Notes under the pieces: generated by a model
Seen by the model: only the letters and a program-made list of their open reading frames with translations
Told to the model about the DNA's origin: nothing
The model's database searches: none
Origin: an uncultured Erysipelotrichaceae bacterium
Lineage (GTDB): Bacteria; Bacillota_I; Bacilli_A; RFN20; CAG-826
DNA: 32,224 nt
Assembly (NCBI GenBank): GCA_902791935.1
Contig: CADAXQ010000003.1
Coordinates: 78,585-110,808 of the forward strand
Reading direction: 5' to 3'
Part shown: positions 7,815 to 16,161 of the stretch, piece by piece
Numbering within the stretch: position 1 is the stretch's first letter
Layout: the number at the start of each line of letters is the position of its first letter
Translations under genes and position numbers: made by a program

Positions 7815-9011
7815 GTGGAAGACGAAAAGAAAGTCAATCCGGAACCGGTAGAAGAAAAAGAACAACCGGTCAAAGAAGCGGAGCCCGAAGAAGAAAGCGA
7901 CTTCTCCGATGAAGCCAAGCCTGTTTCGGTACCTGAAGTTCCTGAAGAAGAAAAAGAACCGGAAGTGAATCTCTATGCTGAACCCGAGGAGGAAACTCCT
8001 GTGGCAGCAGAGGAAGCCCCTGCTCCAGCAGAACCCGCTCCAAAAGTCGAAGAAAAAGAAGACGACGAGAAGGATCAAAAGAAAGTCAAAGGATCCAAAT
8101 ACATTTATCCTGACCCCGAACTTTCCGCGATTGAAGCCGCGAGACAAAACTTCTATCGCGTCTATCACAAGTTCAACATTGTGAAATGGATTGTGACCGG
8201 TGTTTTGTTAGTCATCATGTTAGCAGGCTGGATTGTGCCATCCGTTTTGAATAAACAAGGCATTAACTTCAATGGAGGCATGTACATTTCTATCGGTACG
8301 ATTGCCTTATTGATCGTTGGCTTAATTGTGATGGACGTGGTATATCGTCGAAAAATCAACGTCCAAATGCAGACGTATTTCAATGAATACTATGGCCATC
8401 AAGGCGCCTATTTCTATCGTGATTTCGTCTCGGATTTAAAAGGAACGGTCGATGATAAGCTTCCTGCTGGGTTCGCCAAAGAGTCGGGCATCTATAACGA
8501 CATCGCAAAAGTCGGAAGTCGTGCTTATCAAACGTTCACCTATCAGCACATTCCTGGTTTTGTGGTGGATTGCTCGTTCCAAAAGAAAGGTGCCAAACAA
8601 CTCGAAACCTTATTTGCCGGCAAGTATTTGAAATTCGACGAATCTTATACGGATGGGAACTTATTAATCTATTGCAAAGGCAACAAACGCGCCTTGCCGC
8701 CGAACTCCTTAAAAGGACGGAATTTGTTAGAAGATTCAAAGAACGTCGTTATCTACGGAGATGCGAAAGGCAAAGCGTTATTAACGAAACGTGTTCGGGA
8801 AGCCTTGAATCAGTTCGACACGAACAAGACGTTCTTGGATTTGGCCATCGCCATCAATTCGAAAGGCGTTTACTTCGCGATGGGCTATGAAGATGACTTC
8901 ATGGTGTTGCCATTAGAGAAGCCATTTAACCCCGCTCCCAGCGTTCAAGCACATAACGATATTGCTAAAGTTTTTGGCTTTATCGATGCCTTAAACGAGA
9001 GACAGCATTAA
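7815..9011 (+). CDS. Uncharacterised membrane protein with acidic Glu/Pro/Ala-rich N-terminus
   Basis: I do not recognise the family. The 398-aa protein has three parts. Residues 1-95 are highly acidic, Glu/Pro/Ala-rich and probably disordered. Two membrane helices follow (~119-143 and ~154-177). The soluble C-terminal part of ~215 residues is a mix of beta strands and helices (QTYFNEYYGHQGAYFYRDF at its start, ALNERQH at its end). There is no signal peptide, so the N-tail and the C-domain should both be cytoplasmic. GTG 7815 is set by a perfect AGGAGG. The C-domain shows no catalytic motif I can name. It is transcribed alone, with a -10 upstream and a terminator at 9028. A scaffold or signalling role would be a guess. 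Confidence 0.8.
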   Translation: MEDEKKVNPEPVEEKEQPVKEAEPEEESDFSDEAKPVSVPEVPEEEKEPEVNLYAEPEEETPVAAEEAPAPAEPAPKVEEKEDDEKDQKKVKGSKYIYPDPELSAIEAARQNFYRVYHKFNIVKWIVTGVLLVIMLAGWIVPSVLNKQGINFNGGMYISIGTIALLIVGLIVMDVVYRRKINVQMQTYFNEYYGHQGAYFYRDFVSDLKGTVDDKLPAGFAKESGIYNDIAKVGSRAYQTFTYQHIPGFVVDCSFQKKGAKQLETLFAGKYLKFDESYTDGNLLIYCKGNKRALPPNSLKGRNLLEDSKNVVIYGDAKGKALLTKRVREALNQFDTNKTFLDLAIAINSKGVYFAMGYEDDFMVLPLEKPFNPAPSVQAHNDIAKVFGFIDALNERQH

Positions 9012-9027
9012 GGTTTTTGAAAAAAAG

Positions 9028-9050
9028 AGACGGCTTGACCGTCTTTTTTT
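9028..9050 (+). terminator. Intrinsic terminator after the 7815 gene
   Basis: AGACGG (9028-9033), loop cttga, CCGTCT (9039-9044), then T-run. A preceding A-run makes it usable in both directions. Confidence 0.9.
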
Positions 9051-9102
9051 CATTCCTGATGATGAAAAAACGCTATACTTTTGAAGGAGAGTCAATCTTT
9101 GC

Positions 9103-9681
9103 GTGATTGGCTTGGCGACGATGATGAGTGAGAGTAGCGATATTTTAGAAAAATGGCTTTCGGTGCAAGCCTACAAACATGATGGACGATTGCACCGGCA
9201 ATGGTCTCCTGGCTATTGCTTAGAAGAGACGGATGATTATTGGGCCCTTGCCTCGAAAGCGTCACTCGTCATTGAGGACGATGGCAGGCACTGGATGACC
9301 AAAGAGAACGCGATTTTCTTACTTTATAAAAAAGCCTGGATGAATGTCATCTGCATGTTCAAAGAAAGCGGTGGCATTTGCTATTATGCCAACATTGCTT
9401 CTCCGACCATCTTTGACGGTGGCTATCTTCGTTATATCGATTACGACTTAGATTTAAAACTTTATCCCGATCACACGATTAAGGCATTAGACGAGAACGA
9501 ATTCGAGAACAATATCGTTCGTTATGGTTATTCTCCGGAACTCGTCGGTGCGATTCGGCGTTCGTTCCAAGAAATCCGCGCGGCCATGCAAGAAGGTCGC
9601 TTCCCCTTCTCAGATGCCGACATTGAATCCATGTATGCGCGTTTCTTGTCCGAAACCAAACCGTTTATCCCGCATTCATAA
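9103..9681 (+). CDS. DUF402 nucleoside tri-/diphosphatase (YgaC/Ntdp-like)
   Basis: A 192-aa protein. Conserved blocks are YKHDGRLHRQW (~24-34), WMTKENAIFLLYKKAWMNVICMF (~66-88), GGICYYANIASP (~91-102) and YIDYDLDLKLYPD (~112-124), the acidic metal-binding strand. These are the hallmarks of DUF402 proteins such as B. subtilis YgaC and S. aureus Ntdp, which hydrolyse nucleoside tri- and diphosphates and in staphylococci affect virulence. The start is debatable. GTG 9103 follows AAGGAG by 13 bases, a long spacing; ATG 9121 or 9124 have no site of their own. A -10 TATACT lies at 9074-9079. A hairpin follows before tsaE. Confidence 0.85.
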   Translation: MIGLATMMSESSDILEKWLSVQAYKHDGRLHRQWSPGYCLEETDDYWALASKASLVIEDDGRHWMTKENAIFLLYKKAWMNVICMFKESGGICYYANIASPTIFDGGYLRYIDYDLDLKLYPDHTIKALDENEFENNIVRYGYSPELVGAIRRSFQEIRAAMQEGRFPFSDADIESMYARFLSETKPFIPHS

Positions 9682-9707
9682 ATCTACCTTCCTCTTCTTT
9701 TGGGGCG

Positions 9708-9743
9708 TATAATGACTAGGCTCTCTTAGAGCCTTTCTTTTCT
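9708..9743 (+). promoter_or_regulatory. TATAAT followed by a terminator-like hairpin abutting tsaE
   Basis: TATAAT at 9708-9713 is followed by AGGCTCT (9718-9724), loop ctt, AGAGCCT (9728-9734) and a pyrimidine-rich tail that ends at the tsaE ATG. The hairpin may terminate the upstream gene, cap the tsaE mRNA, or both. tsaE has no Shine-Dalgarno. Confidence 0.6.
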
Positions 9744-10205
9744 ATGAAGTACACATTGATTTCTTCTTCTAAAGCAAAAACACAAGAATTGGGTGCTTTC
9801 CTAGCCCCGCGTTTTCGTGCCGGCGACGTTGTCTTACTCAAAGGCGACTTAGGCGCTGGCAAAACGACATTGACGGCTGGCGTTGCGAAAGCGCTCCATG
9901 TCGAAGACGACGTCATCTCTCCGACGTTCAACATTTTGAAGTGCTATTTCAAAGGGACATTGCCGCTTTATCACATCGATGCTTATCGGCTAGAGAACCA
10001 AAATATTGAACTTGGGTTAGACGAATATATCGAAGGCGATGGCGTTTGTTTCATTGAGTGGCCACAGTTTATTGCCCCATTATTACCCGATGAATATTTA
10101 TCCATCACGTTAACCAACAAAGGCGATGATAAACGGGAAATCACGTTAGAAGGCAATAATGCCCATTTCGATGCAATCGTGAATGACGTCAAAGGAGCGT
10201 TTTGA
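9744..10205 (+). CDS. tsaE: tRNA threonylcarbamoyladenosine synthesis ATPase TsaE
   Basis: ATPase that drives the TsaBDE complex making t6A37 in ANN-decoding tRNAs. The 153-aa length is normal. Walker A is GDLGAGKTT (34-42), followed by SPTFNILKCY (switch I region), HIDAYRLE and CFIEWPQ near 105-111, all family signatures. The ATG at 9744 follows a T-rich hairpin tail with no Shine-Dalgarno, so translation initiation may be weak or structure dependent. Its stop TGA shares a base with the ATG of tsaB. It is first gene of tsaE-tsaB-rimI-tsaD. Confidence 0.96.
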   Translation: MKYTLISSSKAKTQELGAFLAPRFRAGDVVLLKGDLGAGKTTLTAGVAKALHVEDDVISPTFNILKCYFKGTLPLYHIDAYRLENQNIELGLDEYIEGDGVCFIEWPQFIAPLLPDEYLSITLTNKGDDKREITLEGNNAHFDAIVNDVKGAF

Positions 10206-10792
10206 TGTTAAGTATTGTTTTTGACACGTCCAACCGGAATTTATCGGTTGGTTTAGCAAGAGATCAGAAATTATTTGATTTTTGCGAATATTCGGCTTGG
10301 CAACGGCAATCAGAATTCTTGGTAGCCGAAATCGACAAGCTTTTGAACCGCAATCACTTAACCCGTGAAGATATCGGTGAAGTGATAGCCGCCAAAGGGC
10401 CTGGTTCCTATACAGGCGTTCGGATTTCCTTAACGGTGGCCAAAGTCATGGCATTCGCCTTATCTGTGCCGTTATATTTGGCTTCTTCGTTAGAAATCTA
10501 TAGACATGGCGAAGATTTGTCGTTATGTCTCATGAATGCGAGAAGCAAGCGCAGTTATGTTGGCATGTATCAAGGCGATAAGATTGTTTTACCCGATACC
10601 ATCTTAGAGAATGATGAAGTCAAAACGCTAATCGAAGCCCATCCTGAAGCCAAAATCTGTGGTGATACCGAATTTTTGGGGATCCCATCTGCCAATACGG
10701 ATGTCTTAGTGAACTTAGCGAAAGCGGACATTGTGCGTAACTGCGTGGAAAACGTGATGGCGGCAAAGCCCGTCTATTTGAAGGAGCTTTGA
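10205..10792 (+). CDS. tsaB: tRNA threonylcarbamoyladenosine synthesis protein TsaB
   Basis: Non-catalytic ASKHA-fold partner that dimerises with TsaD and recruits TsaE in t6A synthesis. The 195-aa protein has the N-terminal strand MLSIVFDTSNRNLSVGLA and the signature KGPGSYTGVRIS (~63-74); it lacks the metal-binding histidines of TsaD, as expected. ATG 10205 has AAAGGAG 7 bases upstream and overlaps the tsaE stop in TGATG; a TTG one codon earlier is less likely. Its own stop overlaps the rimI ATG in the same way, implying translational coupling. Confidence 0.95.
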   Translation: MLSIVFDTSNRNLSVGLARDQKLFDFCEYSAWQRQSEFLVAEIDKLLNRNHLTREDIGEVIAAKGPGSYTGVRISLTVAKVMAFALSVPLYLASSLEIYRHGEDLSLCLMNARSKRSYVGMYQGDKIVLPDTILENDEVKTLIEAHPEAKICGDTEFLGIPSANTDVLVNLAKADIVRNCVENVMAAKPVYLKEL

Positions 10793-11244
10793 TGGATACC
10801 CGCATTCGTGCTTTGAAAAAAGAAGACGTTCCGGCGGTTGCCATGTTAGAAAGCGCCTGCTTTTCTGCCCCTTGGCCCGAGGAACAAATCGAGTATGAAC
10901 GCACGGGAAATCCGTGTGCAAAAGTCCTTGTTGCCGTCTCAAAGGATGGGGATTTGCAGGGATATTTGGATTTTATGATCACGTTTGATAGCGCCACGAT
11001 TAATCGCATCTGTGTGGCGGAGACCGAACGGCATAAAGGAATTGCGACAGCATTACTCCAACGCATGGTGGAGATTTGCCAAGCGCAAAAAGACAAAGTT
11101 GAATTCATTACGTTAGAAGTACGGGTATCGAATGAAACGGCCCATTCGTTATATCAAAAACTCGGATGGGAAGATGTCGTGAAGAAACCCCATTATTACG
11201 ATGACGGGGAAGATGCGATTTATATGGTGAGGAGCATTTTATGA
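10792..11244 (+). CDS. rimI: Ribosomal protein uS18/bS18-type N-acetyltransferase RimI
   Basis: GNAT acetyltransferase expected to acetylate the N-terminal residue of ribosomal protein S18; in this operon position it is the usual RimI. The 150-aa protein has CFSAPWPEEQIEYE (~18-31), acetyl-CoA loop VAETERHKGIATALLQ (~71-86), and ISNETA-type VRVSNETAHSLYQKLGW (~106-122). ATG 10792 has AAGGAG 5 bases upstream and overlaps the tsaB stop. Its end overlaps the tsaD start by four bases (ATGA). The substrate is inferred from family and context; other GNAT targets are possible. Confidence 0.9.
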   Translation: MDTRIRALKKEDVPAVAMLESACFSAPWPEEQIEYERTGNPCAKVLVAVSKDGDLQGYLDFMITFDSATINRICVAETERHKGIATALLQRMVEICQAQKDKVEFITLEVRVSNETAHSLYQKLGWEDVVKKPHYYDDGEDAIYMVRSIL

Positions 11245-12257
11245 CGCGGATATTGGCAATTGAGTCCAGCTGCGATGAAACGGCGGTAGCCATTACTGAT
11301 AATGGCAAACTTTTAGCGAACGTAGTTTCTTCGCAAGTGGCAGTGCATAAGAAATATGGCGGTGTCATGCCAGAAGTGGCTTCGAGATTACATTGCGAGA
11401 ATATCGATGTTTGTTTAAAAGAAGCCTTGGAACAATCCGGTCTTTCGTTTGAAGACATGGATGCGTTTGCCGTGACTCGTGGCCCTGGCTTAATTGGTTG
11501 TCTCCACGTGGGATTACAAGCGGCTAAAACCTTGGCAATGCTTTATCACAAGCCTTTGATCCCGGTACATCACTTGGCGGGTCATATTTATGCGAATGAA
11601 TATGTCGGCGCCTTCCGTTATCCCTTGCTTTGCGTGGTCGTTTCGGGTGGCAATACAGAACTTGTCTTGATGAAACACGATCTTGATTTCACGATTGTCG
11701 GGGAAACCAAAGACGATGCGGTTGGGGAATGTTACGACAAAGTCGCCCGGGTGATGGGATTGCCTTATCCTGGCGGTTTACCGATTGACCAACACGCGAA
11801 ACGGGGTGAACATACCTATCCCTTGCCGGAACCGTTACTCGGGAAAGATGGTTATGACTTCTCTTATTCAGGCTTAAAGACCTCGGTGATCAATTTGGTC
11901 AATACGTTGCATCAACGGGGCGAAGAAGTGAATATCGATAATTTAGCCCGTTCGTTCCAAGATGTGGCAGTTGGGATGATTGTGCATCGCGCTTGCCAAG
12001 CGGCCCAGGATTTCCATGTCGCCCAAGTCGTATTGGCGGGGGGCGTGAGTGCGAATTCTTACCTCCGCGCCCAAATGAGCGAACGGTTAAAAGATACGGG
12101 CATTGACTTGATCATTCCACCGTTATGGTGCACGACTGACAATGCCGCGATGATTGCCAAGGTGGCGGAACACCTCTATCGCGAGAAAGTGTTTGCCCCT
12201 TTGACGTTAGGCGTGGATCCGAACTGGAAAATTTCGGATTTCCGTCATTTTGATTGA
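11241..12257 (+). CDS. tsaD: tRNA N6-adenosine threonylcarbamoyltransferase TsaD
   Basis: Catalytic subunit that transfers the threonylcarbamoyl group to A37 of tRNA. The 338-aa protein starts MTRILAIESSCDET, the nucleotide-binding loop. It holds the metal-binding pair in VHHLAGH (His111 and His115), SGGNTEL (~135-141), and the C-terminal LAGGVSANSYLR (~266-277) and CTDNAAMIA-like block. The ATG overlaps the rimI stop by ATGA and has GAGGAG 7 bases upstream. It closes the t6A cluster; TsaC/TsaC2, the enzyme making threonylcarbamoyl-AMP, is not in this window. Confidence 0.97.
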   Translation: MTRILAIESSCDETAVAITDNGKLLANVVSSQVAVHKKYGGVMPEVASRLHCENIDVCLKEALEQSGLSFEDMDAFAVTRGPGLIGCLHVGLQAAKTLAMLYHKPLIPVHHLAGHIYANEYVGAFRYPLLCVVVSGGNTELVLMKHDLDFTIVGETKDDAVGECYDKVARVMGLPYPGGLPIDQHAKRGEHTYPLPEPLLGKDGYDFSYSGLKTSVINLVNTLHQRGEEVNIDNLARSFQDVAVGMIVHRACQAAQDFHVAQVVLAGGVSANSYLRAQMSERLKDTGIDLIIPPLWCTTDNAAMIAKVAEHLYREKVFAPLTLGVDPNWKISDFRHFD

Positions 12258-12301
12258 AAAATAAAAAACGTTCGTTACGATGAACGATAAGGAGAATTAC
12301 T

Positions 12302-13669
12302 ATGCAAGACAAAGCCATTAGCATCCGCGAACTCTATGCGGAACCCAAAGAACGAAAAGACATCATTGTCGAAGGATGGGTTCGAAATAACCGGAATTCC
12401 GGCAAAGTCGGTTTCGTCACGTTACACGATGGAACCTGCTTCAAGAATTTGCAGATCGTATATAGCGCCGACTCTCCTTTCTTTGCGGAAGTTGCCAAAT
12501 ACAAAATGGGAAGCGCTGTGGAATTCCATGGCGATTTGGTACTAACCCCTAATATGCCGCAACCGTTCGAACTTCATTTATCGAGTGCCAAACTCTTAGG
12601 CGATGTCGCGGATGATTATCCATTACAAAAGAAGAAGACCTCATTCGAATTCTTACGCGATGAAGCTTATCTCCGCCCCCGTACGAATACATTTGATGCC
12701 GTGTTCCGGGTTCGTTCCGTATTGGCGTTAGGCGTGCACACGTTCTTCCAAGATCGCGGTTTCGTCTATGTTCATACGCCAGAAATCACCGCGAATGATG
12801 CCGAAGGGGCAGGGCAAACCTTTACTGTCATTACGAACGCCAAAGATCCGATTAATGACTTCTATGGCCGCCGTGCTTCCTTAACTGTTTCGGGTCAATT
12901 ACACGTCGAAGCCTTCGCGATGGCTTTCAAAGACGTTTATACGTTTGGTCCAACGTTCCGTGCCGAGAAATCGAATACGCCACGCCATGCTTCCGAATTC
13001 TGGATGATTGAACCTGAACTTGCGTTTGCCGACTTAGATGATGACATGGAATGCATCGAAAGCTGCATTAAGTTCTTAATCCGTTGGGTGATGGAACGTT
13101 GCCCAGATGAAATGGACTTCTTCGAACGCTGGATCGCCCCTGGCGTGAAAACCAAGTTACAACACGTTTTGGACACGCCATTCCGAAAGATGGAATACAC
13201 CGAAGGCATTCGCATTCTCCAAGATGCCGTGAAGAATGGCCACAAATTCGATAACAACAACATCTATTGGGGCATGGACTTACAAAGCGAGCATGAACGT
13301 TATCTTACGGAGCAAGTTGTCAAAGGACCGTTGTTCTTAATTAACTACCCCAAAGAAATCAAAGCGTTCTATATGCGGGAAAACGATGACGGGAAGACCG
13401 TTGCTGCCGTGGACTTACTTGTCCCGGGCGAAGGCGAAATCGTCGGCGGTTCTCAACGTGAGGAACGTTACGATATCTTAAAAGCCAAGATGGATAAGAT
13501 TGGCAATACCAAAGGCCTTGAATGGTACCTCAATCTCCGCAAATATGGCGGATGCATCCATTCTGGTTTCGGCATCGGCTTCGATCGTTTATTGATGTAT
13601 ATCACCGGGATTTCCAATATTCGCGATACCGAACCTTACCCAAGAACGTCTTCTGCGTTAAAGTATTAA
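12302..13669 (+). CDS. asnS: Asparaginyl-tRNA synthetase
   Basis: Class IIb synthetase charging tRNA-Asn. The 455-aa protein has an N-terminal OB-fold anticodon domain (IIVEGWVRNNRNSGKVGFVTLHDG, first ~110 residues). Class II motif 2 is FRAEKSNTPRHASEFWMIEPE (~219-239) and motif 3 is GIGFDRLLMYITG (~430-442). The Asn-type rather than Asp-type call rests on the RHASEFWMIEPE pattern and overall length. ATG 12302 has AAGGAG 7 bases upstream. It lies 44 bases after tsaD, so readthrough from the t6A cluster is possible. Presence of AsnRS means Asn-tRNA need not be made by transamidation. Confidence 0.95.
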   Translation: MQDKAISIRELYAEPKERKDIIVEGWVRNNRNSGKVGFVTLHDGTCFKNLQIVYSADSPFFAEVAKYKMGSAVEFHGDLVLTPNMPQPFELHLSSAKLLGDVADDYPLQKKKTSFEFLRDEAYLRPRTNTFDAVFRVRSVLALGVHTFFQDRGFVYVHTPEITANDAEGAGQTFTVITNAKDPINDFYGRRASLTVSGQLHVEAFAMAFKDVYTFGPTFRAEKSNTPRHASEFWMIEPELAFADLDDDMECIESCIKFLIRWVMERCPDEMDFFERWIAPGVKTKLQHVLDTPFRKMEYTEGIRILQDAVKNGHKFDNNNIYWGMDLQSEHERYLTEQVVKGPLFLINYPKEIKAFYMRENDDGKTVAAVDLLVPGEGEIVGGSQREERYDILKAKMDKIGNTKGLEWYLNLRKYGGCIHSGFGIGFDRLLMYITGISNIRDTEPYPRTSSALKY

Positions 13670-13676
13670 AAGAAGC

Positions 13677-13967
13677 ATGAATCAAATTCCAGAGCATCCA
13701 TTTTCCAATCCTTACGGAACGCCGGCGGGTCAACAACCGCAACCGACGCCTTACGCGCAACAACCGACTCCGGGTGCGGTTCCTTTTACGCAACCGCAAC
13801 AACAGCCATTGCCACCCGTGATGGATACGACTGCCGTCGCCCAAAAGCCGGATGACAAGCAAAAGAAGAACCGCGCCCGTAAACGTTTCTTCTACGTGCT
13901 GATTGGGGTGGATATCTGTTTATTGATCCTACTCGTCTACGAAATTATTGATTTGTTTATCTCGTAA
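13677..13967 (+). CDS. Small tail-anchored protein with Pro/Gln-rich N-terminus
   Basis: Not recognised. The 96-aa product has residues 1-55 rich in Pro, Gln and Thr with near-repeats (PQPTPYAQQPTPG), a basic stretch (KQKKNRARKRF, ~62-72) and a single C-terminal membrane helix (~73-95). By the positive-inside rule the tail is cytoplasmic. It starts 7 bases after the asnS stop with only a weak purine-rich site, so it may be translated by coupling. It converges with the 13998-16152 membrane-protein cluster, whose members carry similar low-complexity tails. Confidence 0.65.
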   Translation: MNQIPEHPFSNPYGTPAGQQPQPTPYAQQPTPGAVPFTQPQQQPLPPVMDTTAVAQKPDDKQKKNRARKRFFYVLIGVDICLLILLVYEIIDLFIS

Positions 13968-13973
13968 TGAAAA

Positions 13974-13990
13974 AGGCGCTTCTGGCGCCT
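13974..13990. terminator. Bidirectional intrinsic terminator between convergent genes
   Basis: AGGCGC (13974-13979) pairs with GCGCCT (13985-13990). It is flanked by an A-run on the left and a T-rich run on the right, serving both the 13677 gene and the minus-strand cluster. Confidence 0.8.
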
Positions 13991-13997
13991 TATTGTT

Positions 13998-14690
13998 TTA
14001 TTGTGGAGGATTCGGGGGAACGTTAGTTCCGTTCATCGGAGGCACGCCGCCTTGCGCTTTGACATCATCAAAGTAGTTAAAGTCATCTAAGCTCTTTTCA
14101 AAAACGGTATGCATCCGTTTGTTAAGCTGAAGCTCTCTTGCAATATAGGCTTGGGTGTTGACGGCATACCAAATGATGGCGATTAGCCATAATGGAACCA
14201 AGAGATAGGAACCCCAATACGCATTTACCCAATGTGGGGAACTCACTAAATCAGGCCAACGGGATAAGACACGGATGCCCCAAACCACCGTATGGCAGTT
14301 CTCATTGCTCCAATCGAAATTGAATAATAAGGTAGAGAATTCGCCAAAATAATCTCGTGCCCAAACATGGTCAATTGCCGAGTAGATAATCCAGATGAGC
14401 AAGGACGTTAAGGCGATAAAGAAGGGGATTAGATTGGCTTTTACGAAGAGACGGTTGTTCTTTTTTCGACCATATTTCCGAAGTTGTTCCGGCGTTTGAA
14501 TGACCCGGTAGATGACGGCATCATGGATTTCATAATCCATTCTTCCTTCAAAACGGATGGTGACAAATCGGATTAACCAACCGATTAATCCCACGATGAT
14601 GAATAAAAGAATCAGGACGAAAAGCAAGACAATCAATAATTTCTTGTCGTTGTCGCTTAACGTAAAGTCTACAAAGAACGAGGCCATCAT
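13998..14690 (-). CDS. Uncharacterised three-helix membrane protein
   Basis: Not recognised. The 230-aa product has membrane helices at ~18-43, ~84-104 and ~160-178. A conserved-looking basic loop lies between the first two (FEGRMDYEIHDAVIYRV, then RKYGRKKNNR). A Trp-rich external loop follows, and the short Pro/Asn-rich C-terminal tail ends PPNPPQ. Start ATG 14688-14690 has AGGAGG 9 bases upstream and overlaps the stop of the preceding gene, so the three genes 16152 to 13998 form one translationally coupled unit. No enzyme motif is visible. Confidence 0.75.
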   Translation of the reverse strand: MMASFFVDFTLSDNDKKLLIVLLFVLILLFIIVGLIGWLIRFVTIRFEGRMDYEIHDAVIYRVIQTPEQLRKYGRKKNNRLFVKANLIPFFIALTSLLIWIIYSAIDHVWARDYFGEFSTLLFNFDWSNENCHTVVWGIRVLSRWPDLVSSPHWVNAYWGSYLLVPLWLIAIIWYAVNTQAYIARELQLNKRMHTVFEKSLDDFNYFDDVKAQGGVPPMNGTNVPPNPPQ

Positions 14691-15241
14691 GATGGGGTTC
14701 CTCCTTTGTTTGGATCATTCCAGTCATCCAAGGTATCTTGCGTATGGGGAAGGCCATCCGGGGTATGACCCGAGACATCGATCGTAGGAGGAACGGGATT
14801 CGATGAGACATCAATCGGTTGGGTGGCAGGGTTAGAAGAAGCGTAAGGATTCGGGTTTTGCGCCGCGTAGGGATCGGGGTTTGGAGAAGGGTAAGACGCC
14901 GGTTGCAACGAACTCGGTTGTGGGGGTACTTGCGATTGGCCGGGATAGTAATTTTGTTGGATATATACCTGATTATTGGTGGTAGGGGTCGGTTGTTGGG
15001 GTGTGGCAGGATGGGCAGCCGCATAGGCTTGGGCAGCTTGAATCTCCGCCACCTTTTTATCTTCAGGCAAGTCTTCGAAGAACGTCTTTTCTCCTTTGAA
15101 GAAGCGGACAATGCCTTGGATGTCTTTTACCACCAAAACAAAGAGGCCGAATACCATTCCTACCGCTAAGATGGCGAGTAAGAGAGGCGACACGAAAAAG
15201 TAAAGCAAGCCTAATCCAAAGTTCTTTAATGCCTTTTTCAT
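14687..15241 (-). CDS. Membrane protein with long Pro/Gln/Asn-rich cytoplasmic tail
   Basis: Not recognised. The 184-aa product has a hydrophobic N-terminal segment (MKKALKNFGLGLLYFFV, ~8-42, one long helix or a tight hairpin). An amphipathic charged region follows (~43-80), then about 100 residues of low complexity rich in Pro, Gln, Asn, Tyr and Ser (elements such as NPNPYASSNP). I place the start at ATG 15239-15241 because it overlaps the upstream stop in ATGA and has AAAGGA at suitable distance; the frame open to 15424 lies inside the upstream gene. The tail is probably disordered. Confidence 0.7.
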   Translation of the reverse strand: MKKALKNFGLGLLYFFVSPLLLAILAVGMVFGLFVLVVKDIQGIVRFFKGEKTFFEDLPEDKKVAEIQAAQAYAAAHPATPQQPTPTTNNQVYIQQNYYPGQSQVPPQPSSLQPASYPSPNPDPYAAQNPNPYASSNPATQPIDVSSNPVPPTIDVSGHTPDGLPHTQDTLDDWNDPNKGGTPS

Positions 15242-16152
15242 GACTGCGGTTTCCTTTCTTGGTGTTTCAATGATAAAACGGAAACCACTTCCGATAAAGA
15301 AAGGGATGCAAAAAATGAGAGGAAGAGGAGAGGCGCGATTGCTTTCGGTAAGGCCGAGTAGAAGTAGGCGGATAGATAGAAGGATAACAAGATCAAAACC
15401 CCAAGCGTGAGATAAACCCACCAAGGGTTACGAGAAAATAACGTTCTTATGCCAGTAATGGCGAAATAAATGGCCCAGATGGCAATAAGGTAAGCCCACA
15501 AAGGAGAGACAAACGCAACGCCAAAGGATAAGGCAGCGCATCCAATCGCGAAAATCATGCCGAACCAGGTAGAAATCATGCCATCTTTTTCTTCCTTCTC
15601 TTCCCAGCGCCCCATGATGCCGAGGATCAAGAAGAAAGAAATGCCGTTTTCAATGAGACCTTCCACCATCAAGAAGGCAGGAAGTAAGTTTCGTAATGTT
15701 TCTTCTTTCTCCCAAGGGAGCAACGCGATCACCACATCGATGACATCAATGCCATAGATGGCGCGAAGTAAGGGAATCGAAAGGGCGTTCAAAGCCAAAG
15801 ATAGGCAGGATGTAGCGAATATTAGCCAAACCGAGGGTAAGTTTTTCCGTAAACAAAACCCGAATAAGATACCGCTAAAGAAGGTAGGTAGAATGAAGAA
15901 TAACGTGCTGGTTAATTGATAACAGGTGGCGGCGGTAACCACAATGGTGCCGGCAAAGAAATAGAGGATTAAGTAACTTGGTTTTAAGTAATAAGCCGTC
16001 AAAGCCGTAAGCACGGGTAAAAATAACACCACGAAGAAAGATGAGACCGGCACAAAAGTGGATAACAAGGCAAAAGCCGTGACCAAAGCGACGGATATTC
16101 CTATCCAAGCAAGATTTTGTGTCGGGGTATCGCGGGGTGAGAAACGTTTCAT
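15238..16152 (-). CDS. Polytopic membrane protein, possibly DUF2232/YybS-like
   Basis: A 304-aa very hydrophobic protein with about eight membrane segments and short loops. The N-terminal half (TQNLAWIGISVALVTAFALL, then LFLPVLTALTAYYL and PTFFSGILFGFCL) resembles the small-molecule-transporter-like fold of YybS/DUF2232 or ECF S-components. I cannot separate these by eye. It is first gene of the coupled trio ending at 13998. A perfect TATAAT at 16162-16167 (minus) is only 9 bases from the ATG, so the leader is very short and no Shine-Dalgarno is present. Substrate, if it transports one, is unknown. Confidence 0.65.
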   Translation of the reverse strand: MKRFSPRDTPTQNLAWIGISVALVTAFALLSTFVPVSSFFVVLFLPVLTALTAYYLKPSYLILYFFAGTIVVTAATCYQLTSTLFFILPTFFSGILFGFCLRKNLPSVWLIFATSCLSLALNALSIPLLRAIYGIDVIDVVIALLPWEKEETLRNLLPAFLMVEGLIENGISFFLILGIMGRWEEKEEKDGMISTWFGMIFAIGCAALSFGVAFVSPLWAYLIAIWAIYFAITGIRTLFSRNPWWVYLTLGVLILLSFYLSAYFYSALPKAIAPLLFLSFFASLSLSEVVSVLSLKHQERKPQS

Positions 16153-16161
16153 GTCTTTTGT

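Noticed and set aside
7776..8168. Phe/Arg-rich 130-codon minus-strand frame
   Set aside because: It is the antisense of the Glu/Lys-rich acidic tail of the 7815 protein; the composition is an artefact of GAA/GAAG repeats.
15242..15424. Extension of the 14687 gene to 15424
   Set aside because: The extra 61 codons lie inside the coding sequence of the upstream membrane protein; the ATGA overlap at 15238-15241 fixes the shorter start.
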